Shown here piece after piece: positions 7,146-15,213 of a DNA stretch of 33,633 bases; positions within the stretch are counted from its first letter, which is position 1, and the number at the start of each line of letters is the position of its first letter. The stretch spans positions 1,045-34,677 of the forward strand of contig NZ_JACSQF010000012.1 in NCBI RefSeq assembly GCF_014836755.1. The letters run 5' to 3'. The notes under the pieces were generated by a model. It was not told the DNA's origin. It ran no database searches and worked only from the letters and a program-made list of their open reading frames with translations. Both the position numbers and the translations under genes were made by a program. Source of the DNA: Oerskovia merdavium. GTDB lineage: Bacteria; Actinomycetota; Actinomycetes; Actinomycetales; Cellulomonadaceae.

Positions 7146-8933
7146 ATGGCTCTCGGACTCGGTCGTCCCCAGGACAAGCGGAACAGGACGGTCGCCGATC
7201 TGCTCGTCGCGCAGCTCATCGAGGCGGGGGTCGAGCGGATCTACGGGATCGTGGGCGACAGCCTCAACCCCGTGGTCGACGCGGTCCGCCGCAGCCAGAA
7301 GGGGAAGGGCAAGGGCATCGAGTGGGTGCACGTGCGCCACGAGGAGTCCGCGGCGTTCGCCGCCGCGGCCGAGGCCGAGATCACGGGCAAGCTCGCGGTG
7401 TGCGCGGGCTCGTGCGGGCCCGGCAACCTGCACCTCATCAACGGCCTCTACGACGCGAACCGCTCCAAGGTGCCCGTCCTCGCGATCGCGAGCCACATCC
7501 CGAGCGCACAGATCGGGACGGGCTTCTTCCAGGAGACGCACCCCGACCGCCTCTTCACCGAGTGCTCGGTGTACTCCGAGATGATCTCCTCGGCCACGCA
7601 GGCGCCGCGTGTCATCAACTCCGCGATCCACCACGCGTACGGCGCCCCGGGCGTCTCTGTCCTGACCATCCCGGGCGACGTCGCGGACCTCGACGCCGCA
7701 GCCGAGGTCATCGACGTCGCGGTGCACCCGGCCAAGCCGCGGATCATCCCCGACGCGGACGCGCTCCGGAACCTGGCCGATGCCATCAACAAGGCCAAGA
7801 AGGTCACGATCTTCGCGGGCGTCGGGACACGCGGCGCGCACGACGACGTGATCGCGCTCGCCGACAAGATCGCCGCCCCCGTCGGTCACTCGCTGCGCGG
7901 CAAGGAGTGGATCCAGTACGACAACCCGTTCGACGTCGGGATGAGCGGCCTGCTCGGCTACGGCGCCGCGCACGACGCCATGCAGGAGGCGGACCTCCTG
8001 CTCCTGCTGGGCACCGACTTCCCCTACGACCAGTTCCTGCCCGAGTCCGTGCGGACCGCGCAGGTCGACATCGACCCCACGCACCTGGGTCGCCGGACCC
8101 GGCTCGACGTCGCCGTCGTGGGCGACGTGGGCGAGACCGTGCGGCTCCTGCTGCCGCTCGTGAACACGGCCAAGAACCGCTCGTTCCTCGACTCCATGGT
8201 CAAGAAGCACGAACGGTCGATGACGGGCGTGGTCGGTGCGTACACCAAGGACGTCGAGAAGCACACGCCCATCCACCCCGAGTACGTCGCGGACCTCCTC
8301 GACCAGGAGGCTGCCGACGACGCGGTCTTCACCGTGGACACGGGCATGTGCAACGTGTGGGCCGCCCGGTACATCAGCCCCAACGGCAAGCGCCGCGTGA
8401 TCGGGTCGTTCCTGCACGGGTCCATGGCGAACGCGGTGCCGCACGCGATCGGCGTCGCGGCCGCCCAGCCGGACCGGCAGGTCGTCGCGATGGCGGGAGA
8501 CGGCGGGCTGTCGATGCTGCTGGGCGAGCTCATCACCATCAAGGCCTACGAGCTGCCCGTGAAGATCGTCCTGTTCGACAACGCCAGCCTGGGGATGGTG
8601 CGCCTCGAGATGCTCGTCGACGGGCTGCCCATGTTCGGCACCGAGTCGCCGCACATCGACTACGCGGCGGTCGCGAACGCGATCGGGATCCCGTCGGTGC
8701 GGGTCGAGCGGGCCAAGGACGTGCGTGGCGCGCTGCGCGGGGCCCTGTCCCGCCCGGGGCCTGCGCTGGTCGACGTCGTGACCGACCCGCGCGCGCTGTC
8801 CCTGCCCCCGACCATCACGGCCGGGCAGGTGCGAGGCTTCGCGGTCGCGATGAGCAAGGAGGTCCTGGGCGGCGGCATGGGAGAGGTCGTGTCGATGGCC
8901 CGGGCGAACCTGCGGAACGTGCCGCGACCCTAG
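7146..8933 (+). CDS. poxB: Pyruvate oxidase / pyruvate:quinone oxidoreductase (PoxB type)
   Basis: A 595-residue ThDP- and FAD-dependent enzyme that decarboxylates pyruvate to acetate and CO2 and passes electrons to membrane quinone. Motifs seen are the N-terminal VERIYGIVGDSLNP, the catalytic glutamate in VRHEESAAFAA (Glu66), the segment CAGSCGPGNLHLINGLYDA, the ETHPDRLFTECSVY loop, and the ThDP/Mg2+ motif beginning AGDGGLSM near residue 450 with its partner Asn in LFDNASLGM. Length and order match PoxB and the acetolactate-synthase-like superfamily; the Y-D-A-N-R and TECSVY segments favour oxidase over AHAS. The ATG at 7146 follows a clear GGAGG; an upstream GTG at 7056 has none. It is convergent with the operon ending at 8971. 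Confidence 0.9.
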   Translation: MALGLGRPQDKRNRTVADLLVAQLIEAGVERIYGIVGDSLNPVVDAVRRSQKGKGKGIEWVHVRHEESAAFAAAAEAEITGKLAVCAGSCGPGNLHLINGLYDANRSKVPVLAIASHIPSAQIGTGFFQETHPDRLFTECSVYSEMISSATQAPRVINSAIHHAYGAPGVSVLTIPGDVADLDAAAEVIDVAVHPAKPRIIPDADALRNLADAINKAKKVTIFAGVGTRGAHDDVIALADKIAAPVGHSLRGKEWIQYDNPFDVGMSGLLGYGAAHDAMQEADLLLLLGTDFPYDQFLPESVRTAQVDIDPTHLGRRTRLDVAVVGDVGETVRLLLPLVNTAKNRSFLDSMVKKHERSMTGVVGAYTKDVEKHTPIHPEYVADLLDQEAADDAVFTVDTGMCNVWAARYISPNGKRRVIGSFLHGSMANAVPHAIGVAAAQPDRQVVAMAGDGGLSMLLGELITIKAYELPVKIVLFDNASLGMVRLEMLVDGLPMFGTESPHIDYAAVANAIGIPSVRVERAKDVRGALRGALSRPGPALVDVVTDPRALSLPPTITAGQVRGFAVAMSKEVLGGGMGEVVSMARANLRNVPRP

Positions 8934-8970
8934 GGGTGGTCGGGAGAGCCGGAGGCGACGCGGGCCGCGG

Positions 8971-9624
8971 TCACGCCGGGTCGGTCGGCGGGCTCGGCAG
9001 GGGGGCGCCGTCGCGCACGGATCGCAGGTCGGCCACGACGGCGTCCACCTCGCGCTGGCGCGCTCCCCGCCACCGGGTCCCGTTCCCACCGGCCGGCACG
9101 ATCGGGAGCGCGACGCCGTCCAGGGCGTGCACCCGGACGGCCGGCTGAGCACCCCGCGGACCGGGAGTGGGGGGACCAGCGGTGATGGCAGCCACCTGGG
9201 TCCACGGGAGGGCGAGCAGGGGCCGAGCAGCACCCGCCGTCCACAGCTCGACACCTCTGCCGTCCGCTGCGAGGGCAGCTCCGAACAGCGACGCCCGTCT
9301 CATGCCCGGTACCCACCGGCCGGCCGCGACCAGCGCGCCAGGCAGCTCGTCAGGGACGTGCGCGACGACGATCCGCGCACCGGGTCGATTCGCTCGCACG
9401 GTCGAGATCAGGCGGAGCCGACGGCGCCGCACGACGAGCCCGAACCCCGTCACGCCCGCGACGACCAGCGCGACAGCCAGCACGACCGCCCACGGCCCCA
9501 CGGCGTCGGGCGCCAGGAATGCACGCCAGACCAGCAGCGCGACGAACGTGGCGGCCCCCACCGACTGGAGGACCAGGCCGAGCCGGGCCCGTGAGCCGGC
9601 GGTCTCCTGAGGACCGCCCGTCAC
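8971..9624 (-). CDS. Two-helix membrane protein with PH-like domain (T7SS-like operon, gene 6)
   Basis: A 217-residue protein not recognised as a named family. Two transmembrane helices (about 15-33 and 42-63) are followed by a basic stretch (VVRRRRLRLIS) and a cytosolic beta-rich domain. The segment LAADGRGVELWTAG followed by ALPWTQVAAI resembles the PH/GRAM-like domains often fused to two helices in Actinobacteria. It is the last gene of the six-gene minus-strand operon. Its GTG start overlaps the previous stop as GTGA (9624-9621), so translation is probably coupled. The end lies only 37 bases from convergent poxB, with no clear hairpin between. Function unknown. Confidence 0.7.
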   Translation of the reverse strand: MTGGPQETAGSRARLGLVLQSVGAATFVALLVWRAFLAPDAVGPWAVVLAVALVVAGVTGFGLVVRRRRLRLISTVRANRPGARIVVAHVPDELPGALVAAGRWVPGMRRASLFGAALAADGRGVELWTAGAARPLLALPWTQVAAITAGPPTPGPRGAQPAVRVHALDGVALPIVPAGGNGTRWRGARQREVDAVVADLRSVRDGAPLPSPPTDPA

Positions 9625-10115
9625 GACGCCGACCTCGCCGGATCCCGCGGCAGCTCGCTCGGGCAGTCGAGCACCAAGAACTCCTCACCCGCCGTCAGCA
9701 CGCACTCCTCGTCACGCCCGTCCGGGAAGGTCGCCGTCATGCCGATCTGGCTTCCACGGAAGGGGAAGGCTTGGCTCGTCCGCAGCACCACCCCGTACGC
9801 GTCCTCGAGATCGTCGAGAACCCCCTCTTCGAACGCCTTGTACTCGTCCCACAATGCGTCGTTCGTGCGCTCCAACCGCGCCTTGACCACCTGCTCCGTG
9901 ATCCACGCACCACCCAGACCACCGACCAGCAGCACCAGACCCACGACCAACGGAGCCACCAACAACCCACCACCCCGACGACCCCACGACCGCGCCGCGA
10001 ACACCGCATACACCCAGACGAACACACCCAAGATCCCCGCACCGAAGAACACCCACCCCAACGGCGTCGTCTCATACCCCGACGGAAACTCCGGATACTC
10101 CACCACCGGAACCAT
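9621..10115 (-). CDS. Two-helix membrane protein (T7SS-like operon, gene 5)
   Basis: A 164-residue unrecognised protein. Two hydrophobic helices (about residues 19-38 and 50-70) flank the basic turn AARSWGRRGG. A C-terminal soluble domain of about 90 residues follows (TNDALWDEYKAFEEGVLDDL, then TATFPDGRDEECVLTAGEEF), with two Cys near the end. I start at the ATG at 10115 (MVPVVEYPE), which overlaps the previous stop as TGATG, rather than at a GTG further upstream. The coding strand at 9880-10110 is unusually rich in G and T, unlike its neighbours, leaving all three frames open. Two-helix topology matches the gene 6 product, suggesting they act together at the membrane. Confidence 0.7.
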   Translation of the reverse strand: MVPVVEYPEFPSGYETTPLGWVFFGAGILGVFVWVYAVFAARSWGRRGGGLLVAPLVVGLVLLVGGLGGAWITEQVVKARLERTNDALWDEYKAFEEGVLDDLEDAYGVVLRTSQAFPFRGSQIGMTATFPDGRDEECVLTAGEEFLVLDCPSELPRDPARSAS

Positions 10116-10816
10116 CAGGTGCCAACGCCTGGCGTGGGCCACTCGTCGTGGTTGGACGCCTCGTCGTCGCCGGGCGCTGAATCTCCGTCCTCGGCCCCGG
10201 GCTCGCTGTACCCCACGGAGGCGACCAGCACGTCGAAGAGATCGAGCATCGCGTCCCGGAACCGGACGAGCGGGGTACTGAAGGCCAGGTGGTAACGGCC
10301 GAGCCCGTCGTCGGGGTCGAGCCAGTAGCGGACGCTGAGCTGGTCGATCGTCTCGGCACCGAGTGCCTCTGGCCCTCGCCCCACCGAGACTGCGCGCACG
10401 ACCTGACCCAGAGGGCCTTCAGCGAGCTCGACCTCGGTGCTCACGTCCTCGGACCGGATCAGCTCGGCAAGAGCGATCAGCGTGTCGCCGGACCCGGCGG
10501 CCGGGCCGGTCGGCGCCGGGAGCCTGAACGTCGTGACGGACGCCGGCAGGGGGACGTCGGCCACACGGAGCAGCGAGAAGGCCATGATCCCTCCGCCCGA
10601 TCGGGCCGCCGCAAGCGTCACCGCGTCCAGCTCGCGTCGTGCATCGAGGGCCAGCGGCGTCGGCGAGTCGGTACGTCCGAACTGACGCTGGACGAGAGCC
10701 TGGACCGAGCGGCGTCGCGCCCTCTCGTCCTGGAGGTGAACGACCCACCAGTCGCTCGGCAGGAGCAGGCCCAGCTCCCCCGTCCGGCGGACCTGGCTCG
10801 TGTCGGGTGCTGTCAT
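10115..10816 (-). CDS. Unrecognised soluble protein (T7SS-like operon, gene 4)
   Basis: A 233-residue protein with no signal peptide or membrane helix. It starts with GELGLLLPSDWWVVHLQDE and RRRSVQALVQRQFGR, an N-terminal segment I have seen only in uncharacterised actinobacterial proteins. A central part (ALAELIRSEDVSTEVELAEG) and a C-terminal beta/helix unit follow (QLSVRYWLDPDDG, LAFSTPLVRFRDAMLDLFDV), then an acidic tail. The C-terminal unit looks distantly like the end of the gene 3 product, so the two may be paralogous and pair. The ATG at 10816 overlaps the previous stop by 4 bases (ATGA). A chaperone or immunity role is only a guess from position. Confidence 0.65.
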   Translation of the reverse strand: MTAPDTSQVRRTGELGLLLPSDWWVVHLQDERARRRSVQALVQRQFGRTDSPTPLALDARRELDAVTLAAARSGGGIMAFSLLRVADVPLPASVTTFRLPAPTGPAAGSGDTLIALAELIRSEDVSTEVELAEGPLGQVVRAVSVGRGPEALGAETIDQLSVRYWLDPDDGLGRYHLAFSTPLVRFRDAMLDLFDVLVASVGYSEPGAEDGDSAPGDDEASNHDEWPTPGVGT

Positions 10817-11379
10817 TCGCCGATCTCGACCGTCAGGGACTCGCCGATGTCGATCGCTTCCTTGCTGAGCGCCACGAAGGCCCCTGGCAGATGGGTCACG
10901 TACTCGAAACGCATCAGATCGGAGGTACCTCGGGGAAAGATCGTCTGAGAGATGCAGGAGCGGACCTGGCCGTCCTGATCTCCTCGCACCTCGACCTGGA
11001 CTACGGCGGGTCCGCTGCTGACCTCGCCCGCAGCCGTCGAGTAGTCGAAGACCCGGGTGCCCCGGACCTTCTCCGGCCGTCGGATCTTGCGCATCAACCG
11101 CTGGGGAGTGAGGTTCAGGTCCGGGTCGACCGTCAGCAGCCCGAGCGAGAACTGCGCGACGGGCGGGCCCAGTGGGTCGAGCATCCACAGGCCCCCCGCG
11201 AGGAGCGACTGGTCGATCAGCTCCTTCTCGAGCGCCCGCACTGCGTCGAGGCGATGCGCAACGACCTCGTCCGGCCCCTCGAGCTGTGCCATCGCCTCTT
11301 CCGCCAGCGTCCCGCAGCCCGTGCGCCAACCGATCCACTCGGCAGGAGCGGTGGTATCGAAATCGACGATCCTCGGCAC
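10813..11379 (-). CDS. Unrecognised soluble protein (T7SS-like operon, gene 3)
   Basis: A 188-residue protein directly downstream of the large T7SS-substrate-like gene (10 base gap). No signal peptide, membrane helix or known motif is seen. The N-terminal half is helical (CGTLAEEAMAQLEGPDEVVA, RALEKELIDQSLLAGGLWML); the C-terminal half is beta-rich (VVQVEVRGDQDGQVRSCISQ, FEYVTHLPGAFVALSKEAID). The position immediately after a polymorphic-toxin-like gene is where immunity proteins or substrate chaperones usually lie. The C-terminal half shows a similar pattern to the gene 4 product. Function remains unassigned. Confidence 0.65.
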   Translation of the reverse strand: MPRIVDFDTTAPAEWIGWRTGCGTLAEEAMAQLEGPDEVVAHRLDAVRALEKELIDQSLLAGGLWMLDPLGPPVAQFSLGLLTVDPDLNLTPQRLMRKIRRPEKVRGTRVFDYSTAAGEVSSGPAVVQVEVRGDQDGQVRSCISQTIFPRGTSDLMRFEYVTHLPGAFVALSKEAIDIGESLTVEIGE

Positions 11380-11389
11380 GTCAGACCTC

Positions 11390-12888
11390 TCAGTTCAGGT
11401 TCAGGACGCTTTGAGGAGCGCCCGGGGTGGGAGTCATGACCTTGTCGTCGACGAGCTTGACGGACGACACCATGGTGTTCCCAGCGGCGGTCGCGGCGTT
11501 GCCGATCGTGAAGTTCGCTGCGACGCCACCGTAGCGGATCGCACTCTGCAGCTCGTCATAGCTTGAGACGAGGGCTGACGCAGTGGCAGGGGTCGCGCCG
11601 GCCGGGACGACGTTCCTGAGCAGGCTGGGATCGGCCAGCCCCACGGAGGCCAGCCCTCGGCCCTCCGCTCCGAACCCGACGAGAGCGAGGAACTTGCCCT
11701 GGGCCCCTGGCACCTCGACGACGGCCTCGCGGAACGTGGACCAGTTGAGCGACCTGAACTGCCGAAAGCCCTGCAGCTCGCTCAACGTGTCGCGCCCGAT
11801 CGCACGCAGGCTCAACGCCTCCGAGGCGACCTGGCGCAGAGAGCGAGCCGCAGCGACCTCGCCCGCGACCCGCTGTGTCGCTCGCATCCCCCAGCGCGAC
11901 ATCCCCAGGTCGTTGAGCAGGCGCCGAGCTCCGAGCCGGACGCCCGCCGGACCGGAGGCTGCACGGAAGACCTGGTCGGCTCGGACACGGGCGGCGGCCT
12001 GCACTCCACGCGACCCGACCTTGAGGCTCGTGCCCACGACACGGCCCACGCCGAACGTCACGAGGCCGAGGACCCCCATGACCACGTTGCCCCACCCAGC
12101 ATCCCCGTGGCTGGCCAGGAACACGTCAGCGACGAGCGCGACCGCCCCGGCGATCAGTGCCACCGCAGCAAGCGCCGCCCCCAGACCGGGGACCCAGGCG
12201 AGCACCAACGCCAGCACCCCGGCCACCGCGGCGACTATCGAGGCCACGTCGCTGATCGCCTGCATCATGTCCGCGCCCCAGTTCTCCCACCACCCGTCCT
12301 TGATCCCGTCCTCGGAGATGACCTTGCTGATCGTCTCCTCGGCGCGCGCCGCCGCGCCCGCCCCCCCCCCCCCCCCCCCCCCCGCCCCCCCCGACGCACC
12401 GCGTCGGCAAGGTCCGACGCCGCCGTGGCGAGCCGTCCCTCGGCGACCTGGGCGGCGTACTCGGCCTCGTCGGCACGCATCTGCGCGTGCGGCGCGCTCG
12501 ACGGGTCCTGCTCGAGGTAGATCGCCTGGGTCCGTCGCTGGGTCTCGCTCGCCTCGTGGGCGGCCCTGGCACGCACGAGCGCGTCGTCCGCGTCGGCCTG
12601 CGCGCCGCGGAGCGCCACCTGGTACTCGATCAGCGCGTCGCCGGTCTCCTGGTAGCGGGTCCGGACCTTGGAGATCTCCTCGGCGATCTCCTTGGCCTTC
12701 GTGCCGATCTCCTCGACCGCCTCGGAGGTCATGCCGTCCATGTCTGCAATGGCGAGGAGGTTCGCCCTCGCGTCGAGGATCGCCTGGGCCACCTCCCGGT
12801 ACGCGATCCCCACGCTGTGGACCACGTCGGGGTCGCCTGGCACGGGGTCGGTGGAGGCGAGCGGGTACCAGTCGTACGGGCGTGACAT
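11390..12888 (-). CDS. T7SS-signal-domain large protein, frameshifted at a poly-G tract (gene 2)
   Basis: The gene starts at the ATG at 12888 (TGATG overlap with the WXG100-like gene) and ends at 11390, but the frame breaks at the homopolymer at 12361-12392. Residues 1-165 form a helical domain with the PVPGDPDVVHSVGIAYREVA signature, typical of the T7SS_signal domain heading actinobacterial polymorphic toxins. A poly-Gly linker, amphipathic EETISKVISEDGIKDGWWEN, and a hydrophobic block of two or three helices (ADMMQAISDVASIVAAVAGV onward) follow. The last 230 residues have no recognised toxin motif. As read, the N-terminal frame runs into Arg-rich nonsense to 12265 and the C-terminal frame is open to 11390. 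One added or two removed G would restore about 499 residues. It is either phase-variable or a sequence error. Confidence 0.7.
12361..12392. repeat. Poly-C/poly-G homopolymer, 23 C + G + 8 C
   Basis: On the plus strand 23 consecutive C (12361-12383), one G and 8 C (12385-12392). On the coding minus strand this encodes a Gly-rich linker interrupted by one Arg. The tract length of 23 puts the two halves of the gene out of frame. Such tracts are prone to slipped-strand mispairing and also to sequencing error. Confidence 0.95.
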
Positions 12889-13178
12889 CAGGACTCCCCC
12901 TTGAGCGCTGCGGCGAACTCCGTGTCGAGCTGCTCGAACGTGTCCCCGACTCCCGAGCACTGCTCGGCGAGGGCGCTGATGTGCTCGACCATCTTCTCGC
13001 GGCGGTCGTCCCAGTTGCTCTCGAACGACCGCAGGGCACCGGCCAGCCCTTCGTGCCCCACTGCGGCCGCTGCTCGTCCGGCGTTGTCGCCGGCACCGTG
13101 GAACTCGGTGGCGACGAGCCGGAGCTGGCGCCCGGCGTCGACGAGCACGTTCGTGTCGACCTGCAACCTGGCGCTCAC
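12888..13178 (-). CDS. WXG100-like small helical protein (T7SS-like operon, gene 1)
   Basis: A 96-residue all-helical protein of the ESAT-6/WXG100/EspC-like size class. Two long helices are separated near the middle by ESNWDDRREKM, where the W is followed by D-D instead of the canonical WXG turn; the second helix (VEHISALAEQCSGVGDTFEQ) ends near the C-terminus. Such proteins are usually secreted by, or escort partners to, type VII (ESX) systems as dimers. It is the first gene of the operon and directly precedes a protein with a T7SS-signal-like domain, the classic pairing. The GTG start at 13178 has a GAAGGGGAG Shine-Dalgarno sequence about 5 bases upstream. No ESX core ATPase gene lies in this window, so secretion would depend on a remote system. 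Confidence 0.75.
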   Translation of the reverse strand: MSARLQVDTNVLVDAGRQLRLVATEFHGAGDNAGRAAAAVGHEGLAGALRSFESNWDDRREKMVEHISALAEQCSGVGDTFEQLDTEFAAALKGES

Positions 13179-13326
13179 GCTCTCCCCTTCGTCGGTTGCC
13201 GTGGGACACCTGTCGGTCGGGCCCTCACGCGCGGCGCCACGTTAGCAGCCGGGTCGGGGGCACTGACATGGGGAGTTGTCCCCGTCAGGGGTTCCGCACG
13301 GTGGGTCGAATCGATACGATCCCACC

Positions 13327-14430
13327 GTGCTCACCAAGATGACGGTCACCGACGACCAGCTCTCCCGCATCGTGTCCCCGCTCGGCGAGATCGCCGACGC
13401 AGCCCCCCTGGACGGCGGCATGTTCGCCTCGACCTTCCGGATCGACCTCACCGACGGCCGTCGGCTCGTCGTGAAGATCACGAGCGCCGACACGTCGCGC
13501 CTCCTGCGCTACGAGCACGGGATCCTCGGCACGGAGGAGGACGTCTACCGGCGCGTCGTGGACCGCCCCGACCTCCTCATGCCGCGCGTCGTCCACTCCG
13601 ACTTCAGCCGCACCGTGCTCGACGGCGACATCCTGGTCGTCACGTTCCTCGACGGCGACGTGTGGAACACGCTGCCCCCGCTCGACGACGCCGCGATGGT
13701 TCGCGTGCGGCACGACCTCGGCGCGTTCATGGCCCGCCTGCACACCGTGACGGGGGAGGCGTTCGGGTACCCGGCTCCCGCGTCGGGGTTGAGCGCACCG
13801 ACGTGGCCCCAGGCGTTCGACCTCATGGTCGATGCCCTCCTCGCGGACGCGGAGCGCTGGGGCGTCGACCTCCCCGCCGACGCGCTGCGGACCGTGGTCA
13901 CGCGCCACCGCGACGCGCTCGCCGAGGTCACGGTCCCGCGGCTCGTCCACGCCGACCTGTGGCCAGGAAACCTGTTCCTCTCGGCTGAGGCGGCGTCCTC
14001 CGAGGAGGCGCCCGCGCTGCGTCTGAGCGGCGTGATCGACACCGAGCGGTGCCTGTGGGCCGACCCGCTGTACGAGCTCGCAGGTGCCGACCAGCTCGGC
14101 CTCGGCCCCGTCCCGCCTGCTCTCGCTGCGGGATACCGCGCGGCAGGGGGCCGCCTCCCGGTCTCCGAGCCGTGGTTCTCGTCGCCCGGACCGGGTGAAT
14201 TCCTGCCCGAGGACGTCGCTCCCCCGGCGCGTGCCGCCGTCGGGCAGGTGCGGCCCGGGGCGAGCACGCTCGGGGCCGCTGACGTCCGCCTGCTCCTGTA
14301 CCGCGCGTACATCTCGGCGGTGCTCGTGACGGAGGTCGTACCGCGCGACTACCAGGGCGAATGGGTCCAGGGATACCGCGACACGGCCGCCGCGAACCTC
14401 GCGGTGCTGCTCGACCAGCTCTCCCGCTGA
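13327..14430 (+). CDS. APH-fold phosphotransferase family protein
   Basis: A 367-residue protein of the aminoglycoside phosphotransferase/fructosamine kinase superfamily. The N-lobe has DGGMFASTFRIDL and the ATP-binding lysine strand RRLVVKITS. The catalytic loop is LVHADLWPGNLFL (HxDxxxxN, near residues 205-217), and the metal-binding Asp is in GVIDTERCLWADP. The presumed substrate is a small metabolite hydroxyl, which cannot be specified. An internal Pro/Ala-rich loop near 14220-14246 contains a copy of the window's recurrent GCCGTCGGGCA motif. I chose the GTG at 13327; an ATG at 13339 is equally possible. The gene is divergent from the WXG100-like operon. Confidence 0.85.
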   Translation: MLTKMTVTDDQLSRIVSPLGEIADAAPLDGGMFASTFRIDLTDGRRLVVKITSADTSRLLRYEHGILGTEEDVYRRVVDRPDLLMPRVVHSDFSRTVLDGDILVVTFLDGDVWNTLPPLDDAAMVRVRHDLGAFMARLHTVTGEAFGYPAPASGLSAPTWPQAFDLMVDALLADAERWGVDLPADALRTVVTRHRDALAEVTVPRLVHADLWPGNLFLSAEAASSEEAPALRLSGVIDTERCLWADPLYELAGADQLGLGPVPPALAAGYRAAGGRLPVSEPWFSSPGPGEFLPEDVAPPARAAVGQVRPGASTLGAADVRLLLYRAYISAVLVTEVVPRDYQGEWVQGYRDTAAANLAVLLDQLSR

Positions 14431-14628
14431 CCGCTGAACCCTTTGTCAGAACCAGCATGGTCCAGGGCCCACGCGGGTTCCGACACGAACGGGTCGCAGG
14501 GTGGGTGCGCCCTCTCGCGTCCCAGGGCACAGTTGAGTCACGCTAGAGTTCGGGCAAGTTCACGATCACGTCAAGTGTTCGGGCGCCGTGCTCGGCGACG
14601 CGACGTGACCGACCCTGGGGGGTATGCG

Positions 14629-15099
14629 GTGATCACGTTCGTCGTCGTCGGCATCGTCGGGCTCGTGCTCGTGCTGGTCTCGATGGTCCTCGGAGAGTTC
14701 ATCGAGCTCGGGGACGGCGCAGTCTCCGGGACGTCCCTGGGCGTCGGGGCGATCGTGTTCGGTGCGACCGGAGCGCTAGTCGTCTCGAACGACCTGCCCG
14801 TCGCCCTGGCCTTCGTGGGCTCCGCGATCCTCGCCGTCCTGGCCGTCCTCCTCGTGGCCGTGCTCACCAAGAAGCTCCACGAGTCCGACGACGCCGCCCC
14901 CGTCTCCCTCGTCGGCGTCCAGGGGACCGCGACGAGCGACATCTCCCCCGCGACCGGCGAGGTCTCGCTCGACGCCGCACGCGAGCTCGAACGACGCCTC
15001 GCCTGGGCCGACGAGCCGATCCCCACGGGGGCCCGCGTCGTCGTGCTCGAGCAGTCCGGGACCCGCGTGCGCGTCCGGCGGTACTACCCCAACGACTGA
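14629..15099 (+). CDS. NfeD-like membrane protein
   Basis: A 156-residue membrane protein of the NfeD (STOPP) class. Three or four helices fill the first 85 residues (ITFVVVGIVGLVLVLVSMVL and following), and an OB-fold domain takes the C-terminal 60 (VGVQGTATSDISPATGEVSL, GARVVVLEQSGTRVRVRRY). NfeD proteins pair with flotillin or SPFH proteins in membrane microdomains, and here a flotillin gene follows 114 bases downstream. The GTG at 14629 has a G-rich Shine-Dalgarno sequence; GTG at 14605 is an alternative. The long form without a protease domain suits a regulatory partner. Confidence 0.8.
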   Translation: MITFVVVGIVGLVLVLVSMVLGEFIELGDGAVSGTSLGVGAIVFGATGALVVSNDLPVALAFVGSAILAVLAVLLVAVLTKKLHESDDAAPVSLVGVQGTATSDISPATGEVSLDAARELERRLAWADEPIPTGARVVVLEQSGTRVRVRRYYPND

Positions 15100-15182
15100 C
15101 GCGACCACCCGGGCCCTGTCTCAACCCGGAGCCCGGACGCACCACGGCACCACCGCACGACCCGCTCGCACGACCCGCCACC

Positions 15183-15213
15183 GAAAGGAGTCGCGCCGCA
15201 GGCGCGTACCGAC
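15183..15213 (+). promoter_or_regulatory. Flotillin ribosome binding site with intervening hairpin
   Basis: GAAAGGAG (15183-15190) is a strong Shine-Dalgarno sequence but lies 23 bases before the ATG at 15214. The gap holds a perfect 6 bp hairpin, CGCGCC (15192-15197) with GGCGCG (15201-15206), loop GCA. If folded, it brings the site to an effective spacing of about 8 bases. No nearer in-frame start exists. Confidence 0.55.

Noticed and set aside
6720-9254. An 844-codon minus-strand frame opposite poxB
   Set aside because: Antisense to a well-supported enzyme gene and of repetitive, charged composition.
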